Source: Gemmatimonadota bacterium
GTDB taxonomy: Bacteria; Gemmatimonadota; Gemmatimonadetes; Palauibacterales; Palauibacteraceae
Direction: 5' to 3'
DNA length: 49,489 bases
Assembly: GCA_020351855.1 (NCBI GenBank)
Contig: CP070670.1
Span: forward strand, 729,301-778,789
How positions within the stretch are numbered: the first letter of the stretch is position 1; the number at the start of each line of letters is the position of its first letter. Of this stretch, positions 35,496 to 43,674 are shown piece after piece. The position numbers and the translations under genes were made by a program. The notes below the pieces were generated by a model, which was given only the letters and a program-made list of their open reading frames with translations, had not been told where the DNA came from and did not search any database.

Positions 35496-36140
35496 GCGGT
35501 TAATGTAAGGGCCTGCGCGGAGGAATGGCACGGCCGGGCCGCGTGCGTGCCTGGCCGGCGTTCGGACGCTCGCCTGAGCGGACGCTCGTCGTGCGGGTCA
35601 GGTTGGGCGCCGGGGCGACCTCCGTCTGAGCTCCGGGCCGCCAGCGGCCATGCCTAGGTCCGGCGCTCCGACCAGTAGGCCCAGGCCAGCGGACCGCGAG
35701 GCCGGCCGGCAGGTGGCTTCGCGGTGGCGGTCCGGATGCCGGAGGGGAACTCGAGGACGACGGCCTCGCTCTCCGCCCCTTCCGGTCCTTCGCCATCCCC
35801 GAGATGGCCCGCCAGGTGCGCCGCCGCGTCCGGCGCATCGCCGTCCCCGCGATGCCCAGCCGGCTGCTCTGCAGACCAGGCGCCCCATGGCCCGGGTCCG
35901 TATCCTCGGCCCAAGAGATTCGGGCGTCGCCCGGCTCCCCGTATCCGCCTCCTCCAGTTGGCTTCCAGGGGACCGTATGGAAGGCGGGTCAGGCCATTGC
36001 CTCTCCCGTCGCTTTCCGTACCGTTGCGCAGCACCTCGTGCGCCGCGCCTCTGTGCCTGAACATCGACTTCACATCCTTCCTGTCACGGATCGTTGCCGC
36101 GGAGGCAGGCGAGATCTCGCCCGCCTGACGGGCTCGATCG
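35496..36140. other. Long intergenic stretch, possible small hypothetical ORF
   Basis: 645 bases between the HIT gene start and the ABC permease stop. Frames are open because of the high GC, but none has a recognised domain. The best candidate is a minus-strand frame 35654-36064 (136 residues, start MFRHRGAAHEVLRNG), whose second half is acidic and contains SEAVVLEFPSGIRTATAK, but no ribosome binding site is clear. I do not treat it as a proven gene. The upstream promoter of the HIT-formate dehydrogenase operon should lie near 35500-35650. Confidence 0.25.
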
Positions 36141-36905
36141 TTACTGCAGTAGGAGGCGCCCCCTTCGGAATCGCGCCCACGCCGTCCCCAGAAGCAGGGC
36201 ATTGAGCAGAGCGAGGGAAAGCCCCAGGACGAGCGCCACTGTCGACGCCTCCCCGAACACGAGCGCCCTGAGCAAACCGGCCTTGGCACCGAACGGCAGC
36301 AGGTGCAGCCCGAAGACGGGCGCCACGAAGGCGACGAGCACTCCCAGGCTGAACGTCTGCTGGGCATGCCGGACCGTGGGCGCCCGGAGCGAGATGAGCG
36401 CACCCAGAGCGGCGCCACAGACCGACGCCAGCAGGGCGAGCGCGCTCACGGTGGCAAGCTGACCCGCCGTGTACGTCGCCACGGGGCCGGGGCTCGAGAG
36501 GTTGATCGCGAGGAGGCTGAGCGGAACGCTGAGCAGTGTCGCTCCCCAGACATAGAGCACGGCAGCCATGACCTTGCCGGCCAGGATCGCCCGATCGGGC
36601 AGCCGCGTCGCGAGAAGGCTCCCAAGGGTGCCGCGCTCGCGCTCGCCGGCGAACATGTCGGCCGCGACCGTCGTCATCAGGAAGACGGGGACCCAGACCC
36701 AGAAGAGCATCACCCACGGAGCGCTCAGCCAGCTCGTGCCGACCTGGTACGGAAGGAAAAGGCCGAGCATCCCGACAAAGAGGAGGAGCCCGAGCAGGCC
36801 CGACTCGCGCCCCTCGCCGGCGCTCAGCTCACGCCACTCCTTCCAGCCGACGGCGAGGACGTCCCGCATCATGCCGCACCGGACGGCGAGGACGTCCCGC
36901 ATCAT
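36141..36905 (-). CDS. ABC-2 type transporter permease
   Basis: A 254-residue membrane protein with about six hydrophobic segments, of the ABC-2/ABC-2-like permease kind. GWKEWRELSAGEGRES at the start and FAGERERGTLGSLLATRLPDRAI (given in part: ERERGTLGSLL) are the typical cytoplasmic loop with the ER-GTL motif. The first ATG at 36905 overlaps the ATPase stop (ATGA). The first 22 residues contain an exact duplication of an 11-residue unit (MMRDVLAV then RCG, twice), from a 33-base tandem repeat. The second ATG pair at about 36872 may be the ancestral start. It probably exports lipid or drug substrates with the ATPase. Confidence 0.85.
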   Translation of the reverse strand: MMRDVLAVRCGMMRDVLAVGWKEWRELSAGEGRESGLLGLLLFVGMLGLFLPYQVGTSWLSAPWVMLFWVWVPVFLMTTVAADMFAGERERGTLGSLLATRLPDRAILAGKVMAAVLYVWGATLLSVPLSLLAINLSSPGPVATYTAGQLATVSALALLASVCGAALGALISLRAPTVRHAQQTFSLGVLVAFVAPVFGLHLLPFGAKAGLLRALVFGEASTVALVLGLSLALLNALLLGTAWARFRRGRLLLQ

Positions 36906-36913
36906 GCCGCACC
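36849..36913. repeat. 33-bp tandem duplication over the permease start
   Basis: Two copies of an identical 32-base sequence at 36849-36880 and 36882-36913, period 33 bases, containing GACGTCCCGCATCATG. One copy contains the ATPase stop and permease start (ATGA); the other lies inside the permease N-terminus and repeats the ATGATG. In-frame, it adds 11 residues. Confidence 0.95.
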
Positions 36914-37948
36914 CGCCGGGAACCCGGCACCGGCACCTCCGCCCCAGGGAAGCCACCGATCCTCATCGGGGAGCGTCGCCCCGAATCGCCCCTTCGCCAC
37001 GCGGGTCATCTGGCCGACCCCGCCCTCGGCACCGAGCACGGAAAGAAAGGCCTCCTCGAAGCTCGTCTCCCGCACGACCTCCTCGATCCGCAGGCCGCAG
37101 CCGGCGAGCAGGCGTACGATCGGGGCCGCCGACGCGCCGGGACTCAGCGTGAGGTGCAGCGCACCGGGCCGGGCCTCGGCGCTCTCGACCTCCGAGCGAA
37201 GCACCACCATGGTAAACGCATCCTCGGTGAGCCCCTCCCCCCGCACCACGACTCGGTTGGAGCCGGCAGCTGCCCGAAGCTGGTTCGGGGTGCCCGACGC
37301 CAGCAGCTTGCCGGAGCGGATGATCCCGACCTGATCGCAGATCTTCCCCGCTTCGGGCACATTGTGGGTGGTGAGAAACACCGTGACGCCCTCCTCCGCG
37401 GCCAGCTCGACCAGCGAGCGGCGCAGCGACTCGGCGGAGAGGGGGTCGAGCCCCGCCGTGGGCTCGTCCAGGAAGACGAGATCGGGCCGGTGAAACAGCG
37501 CCCGGGCCACGGCGAGCTTTCGTTTCATGCCGAAGCTCAGCCGGCCGGCCGGCTCCTTCCTCCGGTCCCACAGACCGAACTGCCGGAGCAGCTCCTCCGA
37601 GCGCGCCCTGCGCTCCCGCCGGCTCATCCGCCAGATCCTGCCGTAGAACTCGAGGTTGTCCTGCACGCCGAGCCTCCCGTAGAGGCCCGCCTGGTCCAGC
37701 AGCGCGCCGGTTCGGCAGCGAATCTCGTCGATCCCCGTGGACACATCGTGACCCAGCACCTCCGCGCGCCCGGCCGTCGGCCGCACGAGCCCGAGAAGCA
37801 GGTGGATGGTCGTCGTCTTCCCGGCGCCGTTGGAGCCGAGAAAACCGAAGATCGAGCCGGCAGGGATCTCGAGCGACAGGCCATCCACCGCACGCACGGT
37901 GGAGTACGCTCGCGTCAACCCCTCGGTGTGTATCGCATAGTCTGGCAT
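36902..37948 (-). CDS. ABC transporter ATP-binding protein
   Basis: A 348-residue ATPase of the CcmA/DrrA/NatA exporter type. Walker A is GSNGAGKTTT; the signature is LSFGMKRKLAVARAL (variant of LSGGQ); Walker B is DLVFLDEPTAGLDP; the H-loop is TTHNVPEA. A C-terminal 100-residue domain follows, as in this group. The ATG at 37948 gives MPDYAIHTEGLTRAYS, matching the family; an in-frame ATG at 38017 is possible. It is coupled by ATGA to the permease. The AT-rich upstream region with an inverted repeat at 38042-38066 probably controls it. Confidence 0.93.
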   Translation of the reverse strand: MPDYAIHTEGLTRAYSTVRAVDGLSLEIPAGSIFGFLGSNGAGKTTTIHLLLGLVRPTAGRAEVLGHDVSTGIDEIRCRTGALLDQAGLYGRLGVQDNLEFYGRIWRMSRRERRARSEELLRQFGLWDRRKEPAGRLSFGMKRKLAVARALFHRPDLVFLDEPTAGLDPLSAESLRRSLVELAAEEGVTVFLTTHNVPEAGKICDQVGIIRSGKLLASGTPNQLRAAAGSNRVVVRGEGLTEDAFTMVVLRSEVESAEARPGALHLTLSPGASAAPIVRLLAGCGLRIEEVVRETSFEEAFLSVLGAEGGVGQMTRVAKGRFGATLPDEDRWLPWGGGAGAGFPAGAA

Positions 37949-38041
37949 CGCGGGCACCGGGTTGCAGGAGACGTACACGCCGGAGCGGAACCGATGGCGC
38001 CCTGCCACTATGATCATGTAAAAATAACTTAGTCATACAGT

Positions 38042-38066
38042 TATAGTATCCGCTTAATGTACTATA
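38042..38066. promoter_or_regulatory. Operator-like inverted repeat in an AT-rich divergent promoter region
   Basis: A perfect 7-base inverted repeat, TATAGTA-N11-TACTATA, lies in a local AT-rich island (about 38015-38072) between the minus-strand ABC exporter and the plus-strand LOG gene (gap 37949-38331). The rest of that gap is GC-rich and has no convincing gene. The form is that of a dimeric-regulator operator, GntR-like in appearance. It could repress or activate the ABC genes; which regulator is unknown. Confidence 0.55.
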
Positions 38067-38331
38067 TAAAACCAGCGCGCCGTTATCCGCCCGCCGTACT
38101 GTGGCCCGCGGACCACATTCGGAAACGCTCCCCTGTCGCGCCGGCCGCCGCAGCCGGCGGTCGGGCTCGCGTTCGCCCGCCTCGCCGGGAGCGGTGTATG
38201 TTGGGACTGCCGCGGCCGCCGCCGGGATGGGAAGCGGAAGCGTGGTCGCTGCGCTTGGGCGCGGACAGGGCCGCGGCGGGGGCGGGCGGCGGGGTGATGC
38301 AGAGAGGTACTCAAACGCGGGGAAGCCCAAG

Positions 38332-39078
38332 GTGAAGAACGAAGATCCGGGAGTCCCACCTGCTCCTGCTCGGGTGGTGGTGGGCGAGGAGACGTTCGAA
38401 GTCGTGGAGGAGGCGCTCGTCGACCTGTGGGCCGTAGTCAACGATCTGGCGCGAATCCGTCCGCCCAAGCCGAAGTATTATCGCGTGACGGTCTTCGGGT
38501 CATCCAGGATGCGGAGGGGCGACCAGCTGTTCGACGATGTCCGTACCCTGGCGCGGCAGCTCTCCTCCATGGGATGTGATGTCGTCACCGGCGGCGGGCC
38601 CGGACTCATGGAAGCGGCGAACGAAGGGGCGCGACTCGGGGATCCGGAGAACGTCACCCGCTCCTTCGGCCTCCCCATCGAGCTGGCTACGGACGAAGAG
38701 CCGAACCCGTTCGTGGAGAAGATCTACCGCCACCGAACCTTCTTCTCCCGCCTGCACCACTTCGTGCGTCTTTCGAGCGCATTCATCGTGGTGCCCGGCG
38801 GACTCGGCACCTTGCTGGAGACGGCGATGATCTGGCAGCTCTGCCAGGTGAAGCACGTCTCGGGAATCCCGCTCATCTTCCTCGGCAGGGTATGGGAGGA
38901 TCTCGTGGCTTGGGCCCGCGAGCACATGCTCGGCGGGGAACGCAACCTGGCCAGCCCGGCCGATCTCGCCATCCCGCTCTGCGTGCCCGGCGTAGACGAG
39001 GCCGTCGAGATCATTCGCAAGGACCTGGCACTGTTCAACGCCGAGAAGGAGACGGCAGAACAGGTCGCTGGCACCTGA
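38332..39078 (+). CDS. LOG family protein (cytokinin riboside 5'-monophosphate phosphoribohydrolase-like)
   Basis: A 248-residue Rossmann-fold protein. GGGPGLMEAANEGA and VPGGLGTLLE are the two LOG motifs, with VFGSSRM at the first strand. Some family members hydrolyse nucleoside monophosphates to base and ribose phosphate; others are annotated wrongly as lysine decarboxylase. The GTG at 38332 is chosen since upstream codons are low-complexity and GGGGAAG lies just before it. The C-terminal extension ending EKETAEQVAGT is not in the core fold. The DUF1579 gene follows after 12 bases, so they share a transcript. Confidence 0.87.
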   Translation: MKNEDPGVPPAPARVVVGEETFEVVEEALVDLWAVVNDLARIRPPKPKYYRVTVFGSSRMRRGDQLFDDVRTLARQLSSMGCDVVTGGGPGLMEAANEGARLGDPENVTRSFGLPIELATDEEPNPFVEKIYRHRTFFSRLHHFVRLSSAFIVVPGGLGTLLETAMIWQLCQVKHVSGIPLIFLGRVWEDLVAWAREHMLGGERNLASPADLAIPLCVPGVDEAVEIIRKDLALFNAEKETAEQVAGT

Positions 39079-39090
39079 TCGCGGAGGAGG

Positions 39091-39696
39091 ATGTCGATGG
39101 ACAATCGGATTTCGGGAAGCGCGCTGGCCCTCGTGCTTTGCCTTGCCGTCGCCGCTCCGGCCGTCGGCCAGGAGTACGACGAGCAGGCCGTGATGGCCGC
39201 CTACGAGAAGGCGATGACGCCATCAGCCCCCCACGCAGAGCTCGCGGAGCTCGAGGGCACGTGGGAGATGACGGTGACCCAGTGGATGCAGCCGGGGGCC
39301 GAGCCCGTGGCCACGTCCGCCACGAACACGAGCCGGATGGTGCTGGGGGGCCGGTACCTGATGGACACGACGGAGGGCACGGCCATGGGACAGCCCTTCT
39401 CCGGCATGGGCTGGACGGGCTACGACAACGTGCGAGATCAGTACGTGTCCACCTGGATCGACAACTTCGGGACGGGCATCCTCGTGGCGTACGGCCGGTG
39501 GGAGGACGACGAGCAGGGGATCGTCATGCACGGCACCTACGTCGATCCGGTCACCGGCAAGGACGTGCACATCCGGACGGTCAGCCGCATGGACGGGCCG
39601 GACAGGCAGATCTTCACCTGGTACGAGAAGAGGGAGGGCGAGCAGGTTGCCCGCAAGACGATGGAGATCGTCTCGGTCCGTCGGGTCGCCGACTAG
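39091..39696 (+). CDS. exported DUF1579 protein
   Basis: A 201-residue secreted protein of the DUF1579 family. A signal peptide (residues 1-26, ending APAVGQ) precedes AELAELEGTWEMTVTQWMQPG, then GGRYLMDTTEGTAMGQPFSG and GYDNVRDQYVSTWIDNFG, which are the family blocks. Function is unknown; the fold is lipocalin-like. The ATG at 39091 is preceded by GGAGG. It lies just after the LOG-family gene. Confidence 0.88.
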   Translation: MSMDNRISGSALALVLCLAVAAPAVGQEYDEQAVMAAYEKAMTPSAPHAELAELEGTWEMTVTQWMQPGAEPVATSATNTSRMVLGGRYLMDTTEGTAMGQPFSGMGWTGYDNVRDQYVSTWIDNFGTGILVAYGRWEDDEQGIVMHGTYVDPVTGKDVHIRTVSRMDGPDRQIFTWYEKREGEQVARKTMEIVSVRRVAD

Positions 39697-39753
39697 CCGT
39701 CCCCCGCTCCGGTCGTCGGCCGGGCAGGCCTCCGTAACTCGCCCGTACTCCGT

Positions 39754-40989
39754 CTAGATCGTTCGTTCCGGCGGCGGCGGGGCGGCGGGCGGCAGGCCCG
39801 GCGGCCGCATCCTCATGACGCGATCCTCGGAGTGCCACCCGAAGGAGTGTGGGCCACCCTCGGGAGCCAACCGGAGATCGTCGAGAAGGTCGCCGCAATC
39901 GTCGGCGGTACCTTCCGGCAGCGTCACCGTCAGCGTGCGACGCTCGCCTCTCCGCACGAGTGAGACCTCCAGCGGGCCCGCTTCGGCATTCCGGACCGCC
40001 CGTGCCACATCGCCGGGTCCGGCAACAGACGTCCCGCCAACCGCCACGATCACGTCACCCGCCGCGAGGCCGGCGGCAGCGGCCGGGGAGCCCTCCTTGA
40101 CGGAGGCCACCAAAGCACCCTCGTCCGCGGCGACACCGAAGTATTCGCTCAGCTGATCGGTCAGATCCTGAAGCGCCACCCCCAACCGACCGCGGCCGCC
40201 GCGGGCAATCACGATGCGCCGCGTACCGCCCTCTCCCTCTTCGAGCGTCTCGACCTCGATCATGCACTCGCGCATGCGATCGCGTGCCGCGCGCAGCTTC
40301 TCCCGAACCTCTATCCTCTCCTCCTCGGACAGCCGCATCTTCTCGCGAGACGCCCTCAGCTCGGCCCCGGATTCCCGCAGCCGCTCGCGCACCTCCTCCA
40401 GCTCGGCCCGCAGTCCGGGCCCGAGAGCGTAGGCCAGGGCGTGTGGCGCCTCGGAACGCTCGCCCAGCTCCACGTCGATCGACATCTCCCGGCCGTCGCG
40501 CAGGACGCCCAGGCTCACCTGGCGGCCGGCAGGCGTCTCCCGCAGTAGGCGCGTGAGCATGCCCACGCTCTGCACCCGCTCGCCATTCCACGCCGTGATC
40601 AGATCTCCCGCCTGCAGACCCGCTTCGGAGGCTGGGCTCCCGTCCCGCACCGTCTCCACGAGGGCGCCGTATTCGCCGCCAAGCCGGAGGCGCGAGACAT
40701 CGTCGCCCGAGACATCGCGCAGCGAGACGCCGAGGTACGCACCGGAGCCGATACGCTGGATGCGGACCACCCGCTCCTGTGCTTCGGCCGCCCGCTCTAG
40801 GGCCCTGGCCGCCTGCTCCTGTGCCTCGGCCGCCCGCTCCTGCTCCTCGGCCGCGCGCTCCTGCTCCTCGGCCGCGCGCTCAGCCGCGGCCCGGTCCCGC
40901 TCCTCATCCCGTTCCTGGGCCAGGAGCGCCTGAGGCACGGGCAGCAGCAGCATCGACCCCAGCAGGGCCGCAATGGATAAGCGCTTCAT
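39754..40989 (-). CDS. exported two-PDZ-domain protein with heptad repeat
   Basis: A 411-residue periplasmic or outer-membrane-associated protein. Signal peptide 1-24 (ends ALLAQ). Residues 25-70 are a charged coiled coil of repeated AAEEQER and AAEAQER heptads. The first PDZ domain (about 80-170) begins SGAYLGVSLRDV; a second charged helix (about 185-240) follows; a second PDZ domain (about 255-350) begins GRGRLGVALQDL. The C-terminus is proline-rich. No protease domain is present, so it is a binding or scaffold protein rather than a DegP-like enzyme. No sigma-E-type site was sought. The start ATG at 40989 has GAGGGAGAAG upstream. Confidence 0.85.
   Translation of the reverse strand: MKRLSIAALLGSMLLLPVPQALLAQERDEERDRAAAERAAEEQERAAEEQERAAEAQEQAARALERAAEAQERVVRIQRIGSGAYLGVSLRDVSGDDVSRLRLGGEYGALVETVRDGSPASEAGLQAGDLITAWNGERVQSVGMLTRLLRETPAGRQVSLGVLRDGREMSIDVELGERSEAPHALAYALGPGLRAELEEVRERLRESGAELRASREKMRLSEEERIEVREKLRAARDRMRECMIEVETLEEGEGGTRRIVIARGGRGRLGVALQDLTDQLSEYFGVAADEGALVASVKEGSPAAAAGLAAGDVIVAVGGTSVAGPGDVARAVRNAEAGPLEVSLVRRGERRTLTVTLPEGTADDCGDLLDDLRLAPEGGPHSFGWHSEDRVMRMRPPGLPPAAPPPPERTI
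40788..40882. repeat. 21-bp degenerate tandem repeats in the PDZ gene
   Basis: The coiled-coil section is encoded by near-identical 21-base units (CTCCTGCTCCTCGGCCGCGCG on the plus strand, and close variants), seven codons each. About four to five copies are seen. Such in-frame repeats vary in number by slippage. Confidence 0.75.
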
Positions 40990-41169
40990 GAGTGTCTTCT
41001 CCCTCGGGGTACGGATCCGTCCTCTTCCTGTGTGAACGCTTCGGTTCCAGCCTTCGGCGAGCGACCGTTCCCCGCACCCGGTGCCCCCAACCTCGGCCGT
41101 CGCTATATGGACATCCGGCAGCAGGGCAGCGTTGTCCGTCCCGCCTCCCCGTGGCAGCCCGATGTGGCC

Positions 41170-42072
41170 TCAGGACAGGCGGTAGCGGACCGGTATCACG
41201 CTCGGGTGGACGGGGCACAGGACGCGGAGCGCCCGGGGCTGCACCTCGTAGCTGACCGGGCCGCAGCCCCAAGGCTCGCCGTCGATGGTGACCGGCATGG
41301 GAACCTCCGCCTCGACGCGCACGGAGGCGGCCCGAAGGTGAACGACCTTCCGGCTGAGGTGCTGACGCCCGGCCAGCACCCAGGGAACGAGCCCGAACAG
41401 CCCGACCGCAGACAGGGCAGGCAAGATCATCACGTCGAGAAGGCCATCGTCCGTTCGGGCCAGCGGGGCCACGGGAATGCCACCTCCCAGGAAGATGCCG
41501 TTGGCGATCACGACGTTCGCCACCTCTAGCTCCATCTCGCGCCCATCCAGGGTGAGCAGGGCGGGAAAGGTCCCTGCGGAGGCGATGTTGTCGAGGGCCA
41601 TGCGCAGGTATACGGAGGGACCCCAGGTGCGCTTCATCTCGTGGTCGAGCCCCGACGTGATGTCGCCGCCCAGACCAGCCACGGAGGCATTGACCATGAG
41701 ACCGCGTCGGGCCGAGTCGATACGGACAAGATCGATGCTTCGCTCCCGACCTTCGGCGAGAACCCGGGCCGCACGGTCCAGGTCGAGCGGAACCCCGAGC
41801 GATCGGGCCAGGTCGTTCCCGGTGCCGAAAGGCAGGATCCCCAGAAGAGGCTCGCCCGGCGCGCCGGCAAGGCCGGCGGCGATCTCGCTGACCGTTCCGT
41901 CGCCACCGGCCGCCACGAAGCGTCTCACCCCCCTCGCCAGGGCTTCCCGGACAAGCCTGCGCGCATGCCCGGGGCCTTCCGTCCAGTGGACCTCGGCTTC
42001 CCGGACCGAAGCGAGCAGGGATCCCAGGCGCTCCGGCGAGTTGTCCCGCCCGGAGCAGGGATTGGCGATCAC
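41170..42072 (-). CDS. diacylglycerol/lipid kinase family protein (YegS-like)
   Basis: A 300-residue lipid-kinase-fold protein. NPCSGR at the start and the signature AAGGDGTVSEIAAGL and GILPFGTGNDLARSLG match the catalytic domain of the DagK/LCB5 group. NASVAGLGGDITSGL and GEPWGCGPVSYEVQP are the C-terminal domain blocks. It phosphorylates a lipid diol such as diacylglycerol with ATP. The GTG at 42072 is the first start found in frame; no other candidate with a ribosome binding site was seen, and the N-terminus is probably right. It is divergent from the ECF sigma operon. Confidence 0.9.
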   Translation of the reverse strand: MIANPCSGRDNSPERLGSLLASVREAEVHWTEGPGHARRLVREALARGVRRFVAAGGDGTVSEIAAGLAGAPGEPLLGILPFGTGNDLARSLGVPLDLDRAARVLAEGRERSIDLVRIDSARRGLMVNASVAGLGGDITSGLDHEMKRTWGPSVYLRMALDNIASAGTFPALLTLDGREMELEVANVVIANGIFLGGGIPVAPLARTDDGLLDVMILPALSAVGLFGLVPWVLAGRQHLSRKVVHLRAASVRVEAEVPMPVTIDGEPWGCGPVSYEVQPRALRVLCPVHPSVIPVRYRLS

Positions 42073-42257
42073 CGCGGTGGCATCCGGCCCTCGCGGGCCC
42101 TCACTCGTCAGGCTCGTTGCTCCTTTTGGCTCGATCGCTCGTGGCAGGGTCGTCGGCCCGCCCGCCGTGCCCCTATGTTGTGCGGGGGAGCCGCCGACAG
42201 TCGCTCCTCACTGGACGTTCACGCTTCCAACCTTTCACGGACACACACCGTCTTAAC

Positions 42258-42836
42258 GTGCGAGACAAGAAAACGCCAAGCGAGGAATCGAAACTGATCG
42301 AACAGGCGATCGCACCGGATGCCGAAATGGATTCCCGCGATGCCCAGCTCGCGGCGGAAGGCAACGTCGAGGCGTTCGAGCGCCTGTACCGGCGCCACGC
42401 CACCCGGATTCGCGGGCTGGCATACCGGATGGCCGGAGCCGATGCGGCGGACGAGCTGACCCAGGACGCGTTCGTTCGCGCCTGGCAGAAGATCGGGCAG
42501 TTCCGAGGCGACGCAGCGTTCGGCTCCTGGCTCTACCGGGTAGCGATCAGCGTCGTCCTCGGGCACCGGAGACGGCTCGCCATTCACCGGCGGCGCGGCG
42601 CTCCCGAGGAGTGGATTCGGGAGGGTGACCCCTCGCACGAGAGGAGAACCGTGATCGGGATCGATTTCGAAGCAGCGATTGAACGGCTGCCCGACCGGGC
42701 CCGTCACGTGTTCGTCCTGCACGACGTGGAGGGTTACAAGCATCACGAGATCGCGCGCCTGCTGCACATCACGACGGGGACGTCGAAGTCGCAGCTGCAC
42801 CGGGCGAGAATGCTGCTGCGCGGCGCCCTGGCCTGA
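42258..42836 (+). CDS. ECF RNA polymerase sigma factor
   Basis: A 192-residue extracytoplasmic-function sigma-70 factor. Region 2 reads EAFERLYRRHATRIRGLAYRM...ELTQDAFVRAWQKIGQFRGDA (from FERLYRRH to FRGDAAFGSWLYRV), and region 4 reads ERLPDRARHVFVLHDVEGYKHHEIARLLHIT followed by KSQLHRARMLLR. Start GTG at 42258; ATG at 42327 is an alternative. The anti-sigma gene follows after 83 bases, so it is probably held inactive at the membrane until a signal releases it. Confidence 0.93.
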   Translation: MRDKKTPSEESKLIEQAIAPDAEMDSRDAQLAAEGNVEAFERLYRRHATRIRGLAYRMAGADAADELTQDAFVRAWQKIGQFRGDAAFGSWLYRVAISVVLGHRRRLAIHRRRGAPEEWIREGDPSHERRTVIGIDFEAAIERLPDRARHVFVLHDVEGYKHHEIARLLHITTGTSKSQLHRARMLLRGALA

Positions 42837-42919
42837 GGACGCGCACCGGACAACGAGGCCGAACGCGCTGAGACGAGGATCACTGTTCGAGCGACGGATG
42901 CGGGAAGGATGAGCTGCAG

Positions 42920-43639
42920 ATGACGAACGAGGCCGATCGCTGGCAGGAGCGGCTGTCCGAATACCTGGACGGCGAGCTCGACAGCGAGCAGACGGCAGCG
43001 CTGGAGACGCACCTGGAAGGGTGTGCGGAGTGCCGCAGGGTGCTCGGCGAGCTTCGTGAAGTCGTCGAACGGGCCGGAAGGCTGATCGACATGCCGGCGG
43101 CGGGAGACCTGTGGACCGGCATCGCCGAGCGGATTCACGCGGAGGGCAGCGGGCCCGCCGCGTGGCCCATCGCGCGTCGCGCCGGCCGCACGTCGTCGTC
43201 AGGGAGGCGCCAGCCGCGGCGGGTGACCTTTTCCCTGCCCCAGCTGGCAGCCGCCGCGGTGCTGCTCGTGGCCCTCTCAGCCGGCGTCGCCTGGCAGGCC
43301 GCCGGCGGGGCCGCAGCCCGCCGGGCCGAACTGGCCACCACGGCTGCGACCGGCCAGACGCCGGCTGGCCTGCTCCCGGCCTCGCGCACCGCGAGTAACG
43401 ACTACGAGGCGGCGATCGCACAGCTCGAGCGCGTGCTCGCTGCCGGCCGCCAGAGGCTCGACACGGCGACCGTGCGAACGCTGGACGAAAGGCTGGCGAT
43501 CATCGACCGTGCGATCGACGAGGCACGCGAGGCTCTCGCTGCCGATCCGTCGAACGCCTACCTCAACCGATACCTCGCGGGTGCGATCCGGAGGAAGCTC
43601 GACCTCTTGCGGCGAACCGCCGCACTGACGGAACTCTGA
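42920..43639 (+). CDS. zinc-finger anti-sigma factor
   Basis: A 239-residue membrane protein that probably binds the upstream sigma factor. The N-terminal zf-HC2 site is HLEGCAECRR (His31, Cys35, Cys38), with YLDGELDSEQ just before, as in ZAS-type anti-sigma factors. One transmembrane helix is at about 106-128 (LPQLAAAAVLLVALSAGVAW). A periplasmic helical part ends LNRYLAGAIRRKLDLLRR. An ATG at 42920 is preceded by GGATGAG. It sits between the sigma gene and the DUF4097 genes, an arrangement that links envelope stress to these exported proteins. Confidence 0.92.
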   Translation: MTNEADRWQERLSEYLDGELDSEQTAALETHLEGCAECRRVLGELREVVERAGRLIDMPAAGDLWTGIAERIHAEGSGPAAWPIARRAGRTSSSGRRQPRRVTFSLPQLAAAAVLLVALSAGVAWQAAGGAAARRAELATTAATGQTPAGLLPASRTASNDYEAAIAQLERVLAAGRQRLDTATVRTLDERLAIIDRAIDEAREALAADPSNAYLNRYLAGAIRRKLDLLRRTAALTEL

Positions 43640-43674
43640 CCGCGTAAAACACGACCTGAAGAGAGGATAGAACC

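Noticed and set aside
35500..35838. Minus-strand 112-residue frame near HIT
   Set aside because: Arg/Pro/Ser-rich with no domain and no ribosome binding site; looks non-coding.
38332..39078. Lysine decarboxylase annotation
   Set aside because: The GGGPGLME and PGGLGTLLE motifs define LOG phosphoribohydrolases, not pyridoxal decarboxylases.
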